Assembly (NCBI GenBank): GCA_964016885.1
Contig: OZ024743.1
Location: 121,705,650-121,769,649 of the forward strand
Direction: 5' to 3'
Length of the DNA: 64,000 bases
Source: Eledone cirrhosa
Taxonomy: Eukaryota > Mollusca > Cephalopoda > Octopoda > Eledonidae
Position 1 is the stretch's first letter. The number at the start of each line of letters is the position of its first letter. The translations under genes were made by a program, and so were the position numbers. The notes under the pieces are model-generated. The model made no database searches. It was given only the letters and a program-made list of their open reading frames with translations, and had not been told where the DNA came from. Of the stretch, positions 46,975-57,457 are shown one piece after another.

Positions 46975-47341
46975 CATCATCATCATTTTACATCCACTTT
47001 TTCCTGCTTGCAAGGGTGGGACGGGAACTAATTCTGGCTTGATTTCTACAGCTGGATGCCCTTCCTAACACCAACCTCATTTACAGTGAGTGCTGGGTGC
47101 TTTTTTTCCGTGGCACCTACACGTCCACTTTACAGTGTGGGCTGGGTGCTTTTTTGCCATGGCACCTCCACGACCACTTTGCAGTGGATGATAAGGACCG
47201 CAGTCCTATCATCTCATTTCTACAGCTGAGTAAACTGGAGCAATGTGAAATAAACAACTCATCACCCGGCCGGTCTGAGAATTGAACTCACAACCTTTCG
47301 ATTGCAAGGCCAATGCTCTAACCACAAAGCCATGTGCCTCC
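46975..47341 (-). repeat. SINE family B with RTE-like 3' tail, second copy
   Basis: Same composite as 38477-38816, longer in the tail region, with two GGTGCC..GGAAAAAAAGCACCC-type blocks. Ends in (ATG)n at 46976-46988. The right side abuts (TA)n at 47342-47366. Confidence 0.9.
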
Positions 47342-47479
47342 ATATATATATATATATATATATATACATACACACATACACATATTTACTGGTTTTAGTT
47401 ACTGGACAGCAGCAGTAACTGGTACCACCTTTGGTAAATAGATATGAACTCTTTCCCATTGCATTCTTTGTTATTCTCA

Positions 47480-47960
47480 CTCACTATACACTGCTTGTAT
47501 ATTTAGGAATGGCATTTGATTTGATCTGGCTGTATTCAATACTTCCACCATCACTTTCTTTTCACTCCAACTCTTTTCCACCATAACTCCTATCAATCTA
47601 CCTCTCTTAGCAATATGTCTCTCTCAACCCCCACCCATGTGACTCCTCATTGGCATCTACTACTCTCATTGGCCCATCTCTATTACTATCAATTACTGAC
47701 TCTTTTACCATCACTCATCTTATTTCTGTTATATCATACTGTTCATGCTGTTTTTTATATAGTATATTGATCACACTGTCTCTCTCTCATATTATTCTCT
47801 TTCTTGCTATCTTCTCACTCCTATTACTGTTTCACACTTATTTTCTAGGTCATCACTCTCTCTTCTATTCACCTTCTCAATCATGTTTGCCTTCAAAGAA
47901 AAGAGCCAATGTACATAGAGAGAACTATTTAGTCTTGCAAGGGTTAGGGGAAAACTAATC
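47480..47960. other. Pyrimidine-rich DNA
   Basis: CT- and TCTC-rich sequence without gene features. Confidence 0.6.
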
Positions 47961-47994
47961 TCTATCATATTCTCTCACTGTCTCTCAGCACACT

Positions 47995-48140
47995 CTGTAA
48001 AGTGGTTGGTGTTAGGAAAGGCATCATGCCAAAATGGAACATGTAAGATATGGTCCTTCAACCCATTTAGGTGGACAATAACTCCACATAAGAACAACTA
48101 GGAACTCGGTGACAAACTAAACATGGAAAGTGGATGACAG
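47995..48140 (+). repeat. RTE-like 3' tail fragment
   Basis: GTAAAGTGGTTGGTGTTAGG and AACATGGAAAGTGGATGACA flank a shortened middle. Confidence 0.7.
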
Positions 48141-48189
48141 CAATGGTAAGGAGGCAGCAGGAAGGAAGAGGAGGGAGGAGGAGGTGGAG

Positions 48190-48875
48190 GACATTGTACG
48201 TACATTTTTATTTGAACAAGATGAAAAAACTAGACCTTTCAATATTCAGATTTTAGAAAATATACAATTTACAATTTACGAAATGTTCATAGAAAAATTG
48301 TACACAATTGTACATATATAAATTGGATTTTGTTATTTTAAACCAACAATATCCAAATTTTGTTTTCAATGTAGATACAAATACAACTTAAACAGAAAAG
48401 AATTCAGAAATGAACATGTGTAATAAAAACTGTGGATTACAAAGTTCTTTCTTTCAGATATATAAAAATAACTAACAAACCTTAAAATATGTTTGGAACA
48501 AATAGTGTCAATAAATACCAACCAAAAACACTTTAAAAGCAAAAAGGCTTATTTTAAACATTAAAGATATAAAATATAAAATATAAACAAATTAAAATAC
48601 AATAATTATTGTGTACAATACAACAAACATTTTCAATAACTTTGCGGCATAATTGTCAACTAAAACCAGATAATAAAATGACATATCTGCTTCAGAATTT
48701 TCCTACTACAGTTTCTTACATAAACATCAACAATAAAAAATATTTGCAAGTAGCTAATTTATATTAAAACAAGTAAACAAAAATAGCTCATATAAGACAA
48801 AACATCAAATATAAAAAAATCACATTGGTATAAAAAAAAAGTTTGATAAAAGAGCTTCATTAATTTAATCAGTTT
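48190..48875 (-). other. Probable 3' UTR of the host gene
   Basis: About 690 bp downstream of the stop codon on the minus strand, AT-rich and free of the repeats that fill neighbouring DNA. An AATAAA signal lies at 48212-48207 on minus, which would put the cleavage site near 48190. Transcript evidence would be needed to place the end. Confidence 0.5.
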
Positions 48876-49030
48876 TCACAAGTTCATATCTTCATCCATG
48901 TTAACCATGTCTTTGTCAAAAGGCTGTCTTCTGTTTCGATTGTGAGTACGTCGGAAAACTCCCCAGCCAAAAATGAACCCAAGAATTCCACCAATGAGAA
49001 CACAACCAATTCCAATGCCAGCCATAGTTC
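48876..49030 (-). CDS. Terminal coding exon of an unidentified single-pass membrane protein
   Basis: A splice acceptor with a T-rich tract and CAG at 49034-49032 precedes a 155-bp coding segment ending in TGA at 48878-48876. It starts with two bases of a split codon, matching the one base left by the exon at 60991-61143; the joined codon is Arg. The 50 residues comprise a hydrophobic, Gly-rich membrane segment (MAGIGIGCVLIGGILGFIFG), then FRRTHNRNRRQ, a basic stop-transfer region, and an acidic end (MDEDMNL). The upstream exon looks extracellular or lumenal, so type I topology is likely. I do not recognise the family. The AT-rich 3' UTR, phase match and codon integrity support a real gene. 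Confidence 0.78.
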
Positions 49031-49069
49031 CTGGAAAAAAAAAATCAATATTCCATAAATAATATATTT

Positions 49070-49668
49070 ACAACAGGAAAGGCATCCAGCTGTAGAAACT
49101 GTGCCAAAAATTTTCAGTGTGTCAAGGACACAGCAACCGCTCTAGTGTTGGTAACATAAAACACAACTAGTACACTCTGTAAAGTGGTTGATGATAGGAA
49201 AGGCATCCACCTGTAGAAAACTTGCCAAACAAAATGTAGAGAAGTCTCCTTAGTATTTGTGCCATAATTACACAGCATTTCTTACTCTGTAGAGTGTGGG
49301 AACATATGTAAACACGATGAGATTCTGACCTATTGGAGCGATCATCATCATCGTCACCGTTTTACGTCCATTTTTCCATGCTAGCATGGGATAGATGAAT
49401 CATCCTATTGTGGACAATGCCAGGTCAGGTGACCATGTCTTGCTCATACAGAAATGATTTTGGCTTGATTTCTACAGCTGGGTGCCCTTCCTAATACCAA
49501 CCACATTTACAGTGAGTACTGGGTGCTTTTATTGTGGCACCTACAGAACCACTTTAGTGTGGACTGGGTACTTTTTGTCACCAATTAGGCACTGATTTTG
49601 TCTGTGACAACCCGTCCAAACCTTGCTAGCAGGGAAAGCAAATATTGTCTGATGATGAATGACATAAG
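49070..49668 (+). repeat. RTE-like tail interrupted by a nested inverted tail
   Basis: Plus-strand tail (GGCATCCAGCTGTAGAAACT, a second GGCATCCACCTGTAGAAAAC) up to 49337, continued at 49590 with GTGACAACCCGTCCAAACCT and ending at about 49668. The two halves are split by the opposite-strand element at 49338-49585. Confidence 0.78.
49338..49585 (-). repeat. RTE-like 3' UTR and (ATG)n tail, nested insertion
   Basis: ATCATCATCATCGTCACCGT, TTCCATGCTAGCATGGGATA and TTCTACAGCTGGGTGCCCTT on plus show a minus-strand RTE-like 3' end with part of its UTR. Confidence 0.85.
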
Positions 49669-49969
49669 ATAATTAAGTGGATGGAGTAATTGAATAGGAC
49701 TACCTAACTGCCTACATTTTATGATATCAAATACACTGATGCTGTCCCAGTTCACTTAACAGTTGGAAAAGTTAAACTTGAAACCAAAGTCTACCAACGT
49801 ATCATTGGATCAAAAATGTAATCTTTGCATGCTCCAATGGATGATGATGATGATGAAAGTTGATGTGCAACACTGTATTCCATCATGCACAAGAAAAAAC
49901 ATCCACTAGACATTGACTGTCACAAAGGATTCGAACCAGTATAATTACAATTACTCTACAAAGAGGTCA

Positions 49970-50205
49970 TGCTGGTGTCACAATAAAAAGCACCCAGTCC
50001 ATCCTTTATGGGGGAAGTGCTGGAGCAACAATAAAAAGTACCCAGTCCACCTTGTAAGTGCTGGAGTCATGATAAAATGCTCCCAGTACAAGCTGTAAAG
50101 TTGTTGGTGTTTAAAAGGGCATTATGCTGTCGTAACTAAGCCTGATACATGACAGCTTGTCTAACCCATGCAAGCATAGAAAATAGATGTTAAACAGTGG
50201 TGAAG
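49970..50205 (+). repeat. RTE-like 3' tail with a triplicated block
   Basis: Three successive AATAAAAAGCACCCAGTCC-like blocks (49983, 50030, 50070) precede the usual GTTGGTGTTTAAAAGGGCAT and CCCATGCAAGCATAGAAAAT end. Confidence 0.75.
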
Positions 50206-50805
50206 ATGATGAATTACATATTAACCTAAAAATTAAATTACATTTACAAACAGTAGCTGAACTATTTTTCAAGAACAAATATAGAATTGATTTACTTTGA
50301 TTTGTATAGTCAAAATTTCCTTTGCAGAGCCAAATTAAAAAATAGAAAACATGAAGCTGACTTTTATTCTATTCCCTCTCCAGAGTTTAAAAAAGCTAAT
50401 AAAGTAGGTAAGTATATTCCAAATGTCTTAAGTATATCTTACATATCGCAGATTCAAATACCAAATAATGTTTAACTCATTGGATGCTTTAATCATTTAG
50501 CCAGAGCAATGATTATAGCCTGAACTGACCAAATATTTTTAATTTTCAGTTAGAGGAGAAAATATAAACAAAGAAAGCGTTCTTGAGGGATGCAGTTCTG
50601 GAAGAAAGGGTTGGCGAAAAAGTTTAGTGTGAATCTAAAGATTGATTGTGACAGGCAAAAGGTGACAGGAGGAGAAGATGAAAGAGTTGATTAAGGTATT
50701 AAAGATATACTGATACTCTTGTAGCAGCAGTAGACAGAAAAGGAATAGGGCTCAATGATGAACAAGTAGTGAGATAATGTTGATAACATGAAAACAAAAA
50801 CAAAT

Positions 50806-51020
50806 AATGGTTTCTGATTTAGGCACAAGGCCAGCAATTTTAGGGGAGAGGAAAGTCAATTAAATCGACTCCTGTGCATTACTGGTGCTTTATTTCATCG
50901 ACTCTCGTGAGGATGAAAGGCAAAGCTAACCTCGGTGGGATTTGAACTTAGACCGTAATAAGCCATAACTCTATGGTGCAAAGCATGGTGTCTGATGCTC
51001 AACCGATACTGCCAATCCGA
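50806..51020 (-). repeat. SINE family A, long variant
   Basis: Complete minus-strand copy from TGGTTTCTGATTTAGGCACA to CCGATACTGCCAATCCGATG. Confidence 0.93.
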
Positions 51021-51189
51021 TGCTGGTTTTTAAACAATTTGTGAAAAATAATAACAAATTAAGTTGTATAATTAGACTCAGCTTATAATTAAATCATATT
51101 AGCTATCTAAAATCAAAACAGAATAACAAGTGTTTTAAGGTCATTGTCCCTGCTAAATACCCCTATGATAGTCTTCATACTTATCATGG

Positions 51190-51265
51190 GATCCTTTTTA
51201 AGGCAATATTTTATAGCTGGATGCCCTTCTTGGAGCCACCTCTTTAGTTACCACTTAAAAGTAGG
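51190..51265 (-). repeat. RTE-like UTR fragment
   Basis: TATAGCTGGATGCCCTTCTT and GGAGCCACCTCTTTAG only. Confidence 0.5.
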
Positions 51266-51746
51266 GTATGGTGTACCTATTCTAAACCAGATACATATGG
51301 TATATCTAAAATCAAAATATCAAAGTAATATACAGATTTAGCTTGTCTTAATATTCAAAGAGACCTTTAAAAATTATGATATATATGCATATATAAGCCG
51401 AGAAATATGTGACAAAAAAAAAAAACTGATGGTAAAATGCGTGCGACAACTATTTTTTTCTCTTACATGCCTTGTATTTTATTGCTATCGCTCTCTATCT
51501 CCCTACTCTCACTCTCACTTTTCTCTCTCCCTCCTCTTAATACCTTAAACAATGTTCTATTAGTCAATCTCTTTCTTTCAATTATTCTCTATTCATTTTG
51601 TCTTCTTACACATAATTTTGATCTCCCCTGAGTAGCTATAAGTAAACAAAAATTTGAGAAACTTGTTGATACTTTATAAAACAGATGAAATGATAAAAAA
51701 AAAGCATTATGTAATAGAGTTATGAAACAAAAACTATACTCTAAAC

Positions 51747-52084
51747 CAGGGGTTCTCAACCTTTTTTTCGCTGTGGACCACCAAAATAAGTAATGTTTTC
51801 CTGTGGACCACCTAAACTTTTAAATCTTTTGTAATAGAACTGCTACTTATAAGCAGCAGTAAATGTTTTTTTTCAATGAATTAGAAAATGCTATTATCAT
51901 GTCGCAGTGCCTAAAAATCTACGCAAATAAACAGCTGAAGTCGTACTTATGCAAAGAATAAGAACAGCGCTTTAAGTCAAATGCATGGATCAAAAAAGAA
52001 TTTGCTATTGAAAATTTTCTGTGGACCACCTGAATTTTCTTGTGGACCACTAGTGGTCCACATGGACCAGGTTGAGAACCCCTG
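51747..52084. mobile_element. hAT MITE with perfect 8-bp target duplication
   Basis: A 338-bp element with inverted ends CAGGGGTTCTCAACCT and AGGTTGAGAACCCCTG (16 bp, perfect), flanked by CTCTAAAC at 51739-51746 and 52085-52092. The repeated GTGGACCACC motif occurs near both ends. Non-coding; mobilised by a hAT transposase elsewhere. Confidence 0.95.
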
Positions 52085-52099
52085 CTCTAAACGACAATT

Positions 52100-52960
52100 A
52101 AAATATTTTAAACATCAAAATATTAAAAGTTTATAAATATATTTTCCACTTCGAAGAATTTCAAAACCGTGCCATCTAAACAATGTGTTGATTAACTGGC
52201 TCGGCTTATATGCAGGGTTTGGATTTTTGCCCATTTCTTAGACACAAAGTAGAGGGTTGGCTTATATTCAAGTAAAACGGTATATATGAAAATAATGCTA
52301 TGAAGGCTTTAGATGTGGAATGCAATAGCATAGATTACCTTCTTTCAAATATTATTTAAAAGTAATTATATGATGTAGTTGATAAATGGCTATCAGTTGA
52401 GATATGAAGAACTATTTATCTTCGGTTCCTAAATATAATAACTGGTCCCATGTGTGTAAAGTCAACCCAAAAAGATTTTTAAATTTCATCAGTTATCATA
52501 TATAGGAAATTCACATAAATCATTTAAAAAGCTATATATCAAGTGAATATAGCCACAAGTCTTTTCACACAGAATACATAATGACTGGAATCAACTATCA
52601 AGGGGCTATTTCAAATCAATAACAACTACGCAAATAAAGAATACTCTTACTGAATATTTCATGAGAATGAAATTTGTGGCAACATTTTGAGCATATTGTA
52701 ATGCTTGCAACTCTAAGTTAGCAATTATCTCTAAGCTATAAAAAGTAGCAAAATATTGCTATTACTATTGTTGAAAACCAGAATAGATGTTTTTATGTAC
52801 TAAGTTTGATGCATCACTATTTTTTAAGTTCAAATCTCATTCAGATGAAACTACCTTTATATCCTACTAAGGTTAATATAATGATTATAAGAAAAACACT
52901 AGGGCTAGTTCAATACATAAACCATTTCCCATATAAAAATTTTACCTAAGATAAATTGTT
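52100..52960. other. AT-rich intronic DNA
   Basis: No gene or repeat recognised with confidence. Confidence 0.5.
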
Positions 52961-52967
52961 GTTGTTG

Positions 52968-53142
52968 GACAAAAATCTTTGCTGTATTATTTTAGCTCTT
53001 TACATTTCAAGTTCGAATTCTGCCAAGGTCAACTTAACCTTTCATCCTTATAGTGTTGATAAACTAAAGTACCAGTCAAGTACTGGGATCGGTATAATCA
53101 ACTTTCCCCTTCCCCAACAATTGTTGGTTTGTGCCTAAATTA
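52968..53142 (+). repeat. SINE family A, long variant, head degraded
   Basis: Plus strand: AAGTTCGAATTCTGCC B-box, CTAAAGTACCAGTCAAGTAC core, and GGTTTGTGCCTAAATTAG end directly abutting a LINE fragment at 53143. Confidence 0.85.
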
Positions 53143-53590
53143 GACTCTCTGATCTCCAAGCTATGCACTCTAATGAGTAACGTTACTCCAAAGACCCTTT
53201 GGAAGAACCCCATTCGCAATTATATACTTTCGGACATTAACCGAGTTGGTGCTAAGCCAAAATCCTTCAATGTGGGTGTCGGACTCCAACAAGGGTGCGT
53301 ACTGTCACTTCGCCTGTTCATAATTTTCATAGACAGGATTGACATGTGCAGCCAGGTTTAAAGTGGTATCAAGACTGGCGGATGTAGGATCAGTCAGCTG
53401 ACATGATATTACTTAACTCTTCAGAAGGTGATCTCCAACATTCACTTGATAGGTTTGCTGCCGAGTGCTGCACAACAGGAATAAAAATCAGTGCTGCAAA
53501 GACTGAGACACTCATCCTCTCAAGGAAGCTTGTGAGTGGAGTTCTACTGAAGCAGGTGGAGAAGTTCAAGGATCTTGGGGCTGTGCGTCC
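53143..53590 (+). pseudogene. Reverse transcriptase fragment of another LINE lineage
   Basis: Plus-strand segments in two frames: FNVGVGLQQGCVLSLRLFII (motif B region) then FIDRIDM; after a frameshift, ILLNSSEGDLQHSLDRFAAE (just after the catalytic motif, with AD..M partly lost) then AAKTETLILSRKLV and EKFKDLGAV. This resembles the G-L-R-Q-G-C-V-L-S-P type of LINE RT, unlike the RTE-like VHQGSVLSP. About 150 codons remain, bounded by SINE sequences on both sides. Confidence 0.75.
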
Positions 53591-53625
53591 CCTATTAATA
53601 TTATCATTAATTCATTATTATTACC

Positions 53626-53692
53626 TTTCATCTTTAATCGACTTCCCCCTCCCCCAACATTTCTGGCCTTGTGCCTATAGTAGAAATCATGT
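53626..53692 (+). repeat. SINE family A, 3' end only
   Basis: TTTAATCGACTTCCCCCTCC and TGGCCTTGTGCCTATAGTAG; sharp junction with the endonuclease fragment. Confidence 0.85.
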
Positions 53693-54324
53693 ACCCCAGT
53701 GTATCCATCCTGGAGCTGTCCAACATGTCCATTGAAGTCCCCTGATAGCATAACAATGTCTCTGTCCTCTGTCATTGAGGCTGTTTGTAAAATTTGCTTG
53801 TAAAAGCAGTCTTTCTTTTCTTTACCTAGGCCTGCCTGGGGAGCATAGGCAGAGATGATTGTCAGTAGTCTCTTGCCTACAACTAACCTAAGCTTAATTA
53901 TTCTATCACTAACTCTAATTACCTCTATTGTCTTATCGATCCACCTCTCAGTCAGTAATATGCCCACCCCACCTAATCCATCATCATTACCCATCCAGAA
54001 AAGCTTATAACTACGATGTTTGCCTGAGATTAGTCTTGCAGAGGCACCTCTCCATCTCACCTCTTGCACACAGCACACATCCACATGCCTTCTCTCCAGC
54101 ATCTCCGCTATCTCACCAAATGTACCTCTGAGAGTGCCAACATTAAGTGTGGCAACTCTGAGATGCGACGTCTCGTTCTTTTTCCTGTTGTGCGATTGCT
54201 TGATGACGGTCGTGGAGTTCTCACACATGGCCTCACTAGCCACCCCACTACCGTGCGCAGCCCTAACATGGTTAGTGTTATTACTGTTTACGCAGTTGTT
54301 GCAAATTTCAATCGTTGTGTTCAT
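53693..54324 (-). pseudogene. RTE-like LINE endonuclease, N-terminal two thirds
   Basis: Minus strand, about 210 codons without interruption: LRVATLNVGTLRG, VDVCCVQEVRWRGAS (catalytic Glu), YKLFWMGNDDGLGGVGILLT, TIISAYAPQAG and MLSGDFNGHVGQ (catalytic Asp/Asn), ending at GYTGVH where a SINE end begins. It carries the N-terminus missing from the copy at 9170-9733. The sequence before LRVATL (Asn/Thr-rich, from 54324) may be the element's natural start. The C-terminal SQVDY part and the RT are absent. Confidence 0.82.
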
Positions 54325-54342
54325 AGTGTTTGGCAGTAGTAT

Positions 54343-54430
54343 ATATACCGGTTGGATGCCCTTCCTAACACCAGCACCACTTTACAGCATGGATTGGGTG
54401 CTTTTATTCGTGCCACCAGTACTAGAGATT
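54343..54430 (-). repeat. RTE-like 3' UTR fragment
   Basis: GTTGGATGCCCTTCCTAACA and GGATTGGGTGCTTTTATTCG on plus; abuts a short TATATA. Confidence 0.75.
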
Positions 54431-56540
54431 TTGCATTTCTTCATTAGATAACAATACTCAATCACTGACAAAAAATATCTGAACTGTATGTCTCTTGATT
54501 TTACAATTAACATTAATGGCAATCAGTACAAAGAAATAATCTAAAAGAGTAACAAAATCCTATTTTCTTTTACTCAGTGTGTAATGTCAATGATCTTAAC
54601 AGAAAACAAAAAAAAGTTGTGTTGTGATGATTAGCCACAAGAGGGTGTGAAAAAACTAAACATTTTACACAAGTAATTTGCTTGGAAAATGGTCCTAAAG
54701 TTATACTGGTGAACAAATGTATTGGTTTTGCAATGTTCAGCAAAACTGCTAATGAAAATCTCATAAAAACAGAATGTTTTAATGATATTGTGATAAATGT
54801 TTTTTTTCTATTATTTCCTAACGTTAAAAGGTATGTGTGCTATGATTGTCACATACATAACCATATTTGAATAATAGTCATGTGCTTTGCCTGAGGCTAT
54901 GGCTATATGAATTTATTGATCACCCATAAAAGTGCTTATCTGACAGGGTTATATTCAGCCAATTATTAACATGTTTTAAGAGTATATGATTGCAAACAAA
55001 CCCAAGAGAAAATATTTGACCCCAACAGATTGGAAAATATCAGTATGTCCCAAAATGATTGTTTCATTGAATAATCTGAAAATAAAAAAAAACTTGACTG
55101 CAAACTTTTCTTCAATCCATTAGGTATTATCATCATTCTATGTTCATTTTTCCATAGTGGCATGGTTGGACAGGCTGTTACAGAACAAGTCAGTACATAA
55201 TAATTAGAGCTACTGTCCTCCTAGACAGGTTCATTCTGTCTTGTTTCAGTTTTTGGCATGGTTTTAATAACTGGTTATCTTTCTTATTTATTTTTCATAT
55301 CATACAGAAAAGAAAGGAACTGAGCAGATCACATTGTTCTACTGATTTTTGTTGTATAAGAAAAAAAACAAAGTCATGGTGATAAGGTATATATTACATA
55401 TGGAATATTTTTGATAGCATCAAAAATATATTAGTATTCACACAATTAAATGCATTACAAAAATACATTTCTAACAAACTATACTCAGACTGTTGTCAAT
55501 GAGAGAGTAATGCACATGTTATTGTTATTGCAATGTTCACTTAAAAACTGATTGCTGTTCAAATCAATACAAACAACCGTTATGTTGAATCTTTTAGTAT
55601 TATACAATTTGATTAGCACCATAGAAAACCATAACCAGTTTCATTCTGATAATGGAGTTAACATGAGGAAAAACATTATTCAACTCATCCAACTCTTATT
55701 AATATCCAAGAGAAAATGAAAAAAGTAAGTCAAATAATAATTAACCTTGTTTAATTTTAATTACAAAATATTTAAACTTAATATTTTCAAGTTTAAATAG
55801 GGCTAAACAAAATTGATAAGGAGTCAAAAGTATTAAAAACTTTGTTTCAAAGAGAAAACTTCAGTGTAAGTTATATAAGTTATATAGGCAATGAAGTATG
55901 AGAATTAACTGGGAAAATGATGGCAGTTATTGATATCAAGTTTCATGGAATTGGGCCAACAAATACTGCAGTCTAACCCTTGCCAATATGGCAAAACCCA
56001 TACAATGACAGATATAGAAATTAAAAGAAAAATGGGAAATAACATCTAGAAAAATATAAAATAATTGTAGAACATTAGAAATAAATCAATGTTATGGTAT
56101 TTAAAAAAATGTGTAAAATAAATGTTAAATTATATAGAATAAGGCCAAGAAAACAGATCAATGTTTGCCTTCAGAAAATGTTACTATGAAAATGCTTAGA
56201 AAAGATAATAACATTGTTTTTTTTTAGCACAACTTTTTATTGTAGTAATATACAAAAAAAAATATGGTTCTTCTCTCCCTTAACCACTCATCAATTATCC
56301 ACAAAATATTTATTTGTTCTCGATAGATCCCCAGATATACTCTACTAATCTTTACATATTTAAATAGTATTTGTGTGTATACATAATATACATATATACA
56401 TATACTAAAGTCTACCTTATATATAGAGAGAGATAATTTCAAATTTCATCGAATAGTAATATTGATGACAAGAAAGTAAGTTGCAGAAATAACTGCAGCA
56501 CAGTAGTTATGTATTACTATTTACATTAACCCTTTAGTCA
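54430..56540. other. AT-rich intronic DNA with one diverged tail
   Basis: Nothing coding supported. An RTE-like tail fragment on minus lies at 55123-55290 (TATCATCATTCTATGTTCAT, TTTCCATAGTGGCATGGTTG). Confidence 0.55.
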
Positions 56541-56549
56541 TGCTGACAA

Positions 56550-56691
56550 CATAATGCCACGAGTGTCCGTGCCATGATGAAATGCACCCCGTATACTCTG
56601 TAAAGTGGTTGGTGTTAGGAAGGGCATCCAGTCATAGAAAGCATGCAAAGCATATGAATGAGACATAGTTTTCCGACCTATTTAGACTTAC
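56550..56691 (+). repeat. RTE-like 3' tail adjoining the minisatellite
   Basis: GTAAAGTGGTTGGTGTTAGG with AAGGGCATCCAG, then CGACCTATTTAGACTTACAC, running directly into the array where the tail would normally read CATGACAACCCGTCCAACCC. Confidence 0.85.
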
Positions 56692-57457
56692 ACCATGACA
56701 ACATGTTCCACCTATGACAATGTGTTCAACCCATGACATGTTCCACCTATGATGACATGTTCAGTCCATGATGACGTGTTCAGCCCATGATGACGTGTTC
56801 AGCCCATGATGACGTGTTCAGCCCATGATGACGTGTTCAGCCCATGATGACGTGTTCAGCCCATGATGACGTGTTCAACCCATGACGACGCGTTCAGCCC
56901 ATGACAACGTGTTCAGCCAATGACGACGCGTTCAGCCCATGACGACGCGTTCAACCCATGACGACGCGTTCAACCCATGACAATGCGTTCAACCCATGAT
57001 GACATGTTCAACCCATGACGACGTGTTCAACCCATGATGACGTGTTCAACCATGATGACGTGTTCAACCCATGATGACGTGTTCAGCCCATGACGACGCG
57101 TTCAGCCCATGACGACGCGTTCAGCCCATGACGACGCGTTCAGCCCATGACGATGCGTTCAACCCATGACGACGCGTTCAACCCATGACAATGTGTTCAA
57201 CCCATGATGACATGTTCCACCCATGACGACGTGTTCAACCCATGACGACGTGTTCAGCCCATGACGACGTGTTCAGCCCATGACGACGCGTTCAGCTCAT
57301 GATGACGCGTTCAACCCATGACGACGCGTTCAGCTCATGATGATGTGTTCAGCCCATGATGACGTGTTCAGCCCATGACGACGTGTTCAACCCATGACGA
57401 CGTGTTCCACCCATGATGACGTGTTCAGCCCATGATGACGTGTTCAGCCCATGATGA
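56692..57457 (+). repeat. 19-bp minisatellite, about 40 units
   Basis: Consensus CATGACGACGTGTTCAGCC with variants: GATGACGTG or GACGACGCG in the middle and CAGCC, CAACC or CCACC at the end. Occasional units are shortened (near 56740). Variants are clustered in blocks, suggesting multi-unit duplications. Each unit contains TGACG and one or more CpGs, making this a local CpG-rich island in AT-rich DNA. Open frames across it are incidental. Confidence 0.96.

Noticed and set aside
53693..54324. Host craniofacial development protein 2-like gene
   Set aside because: The endonuclease fragment is truncated by a SINE, carries LINE-specific motifs and matches the LINE copies at 9170-9733 and 34360-34716, so it is a transposon relic.
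56692..57457. Minisatellite as a CRISPR array
   Set aside because: The 19-bp units are contiguous with no unique spacers and no cas genes, and the DNA is metazoan.
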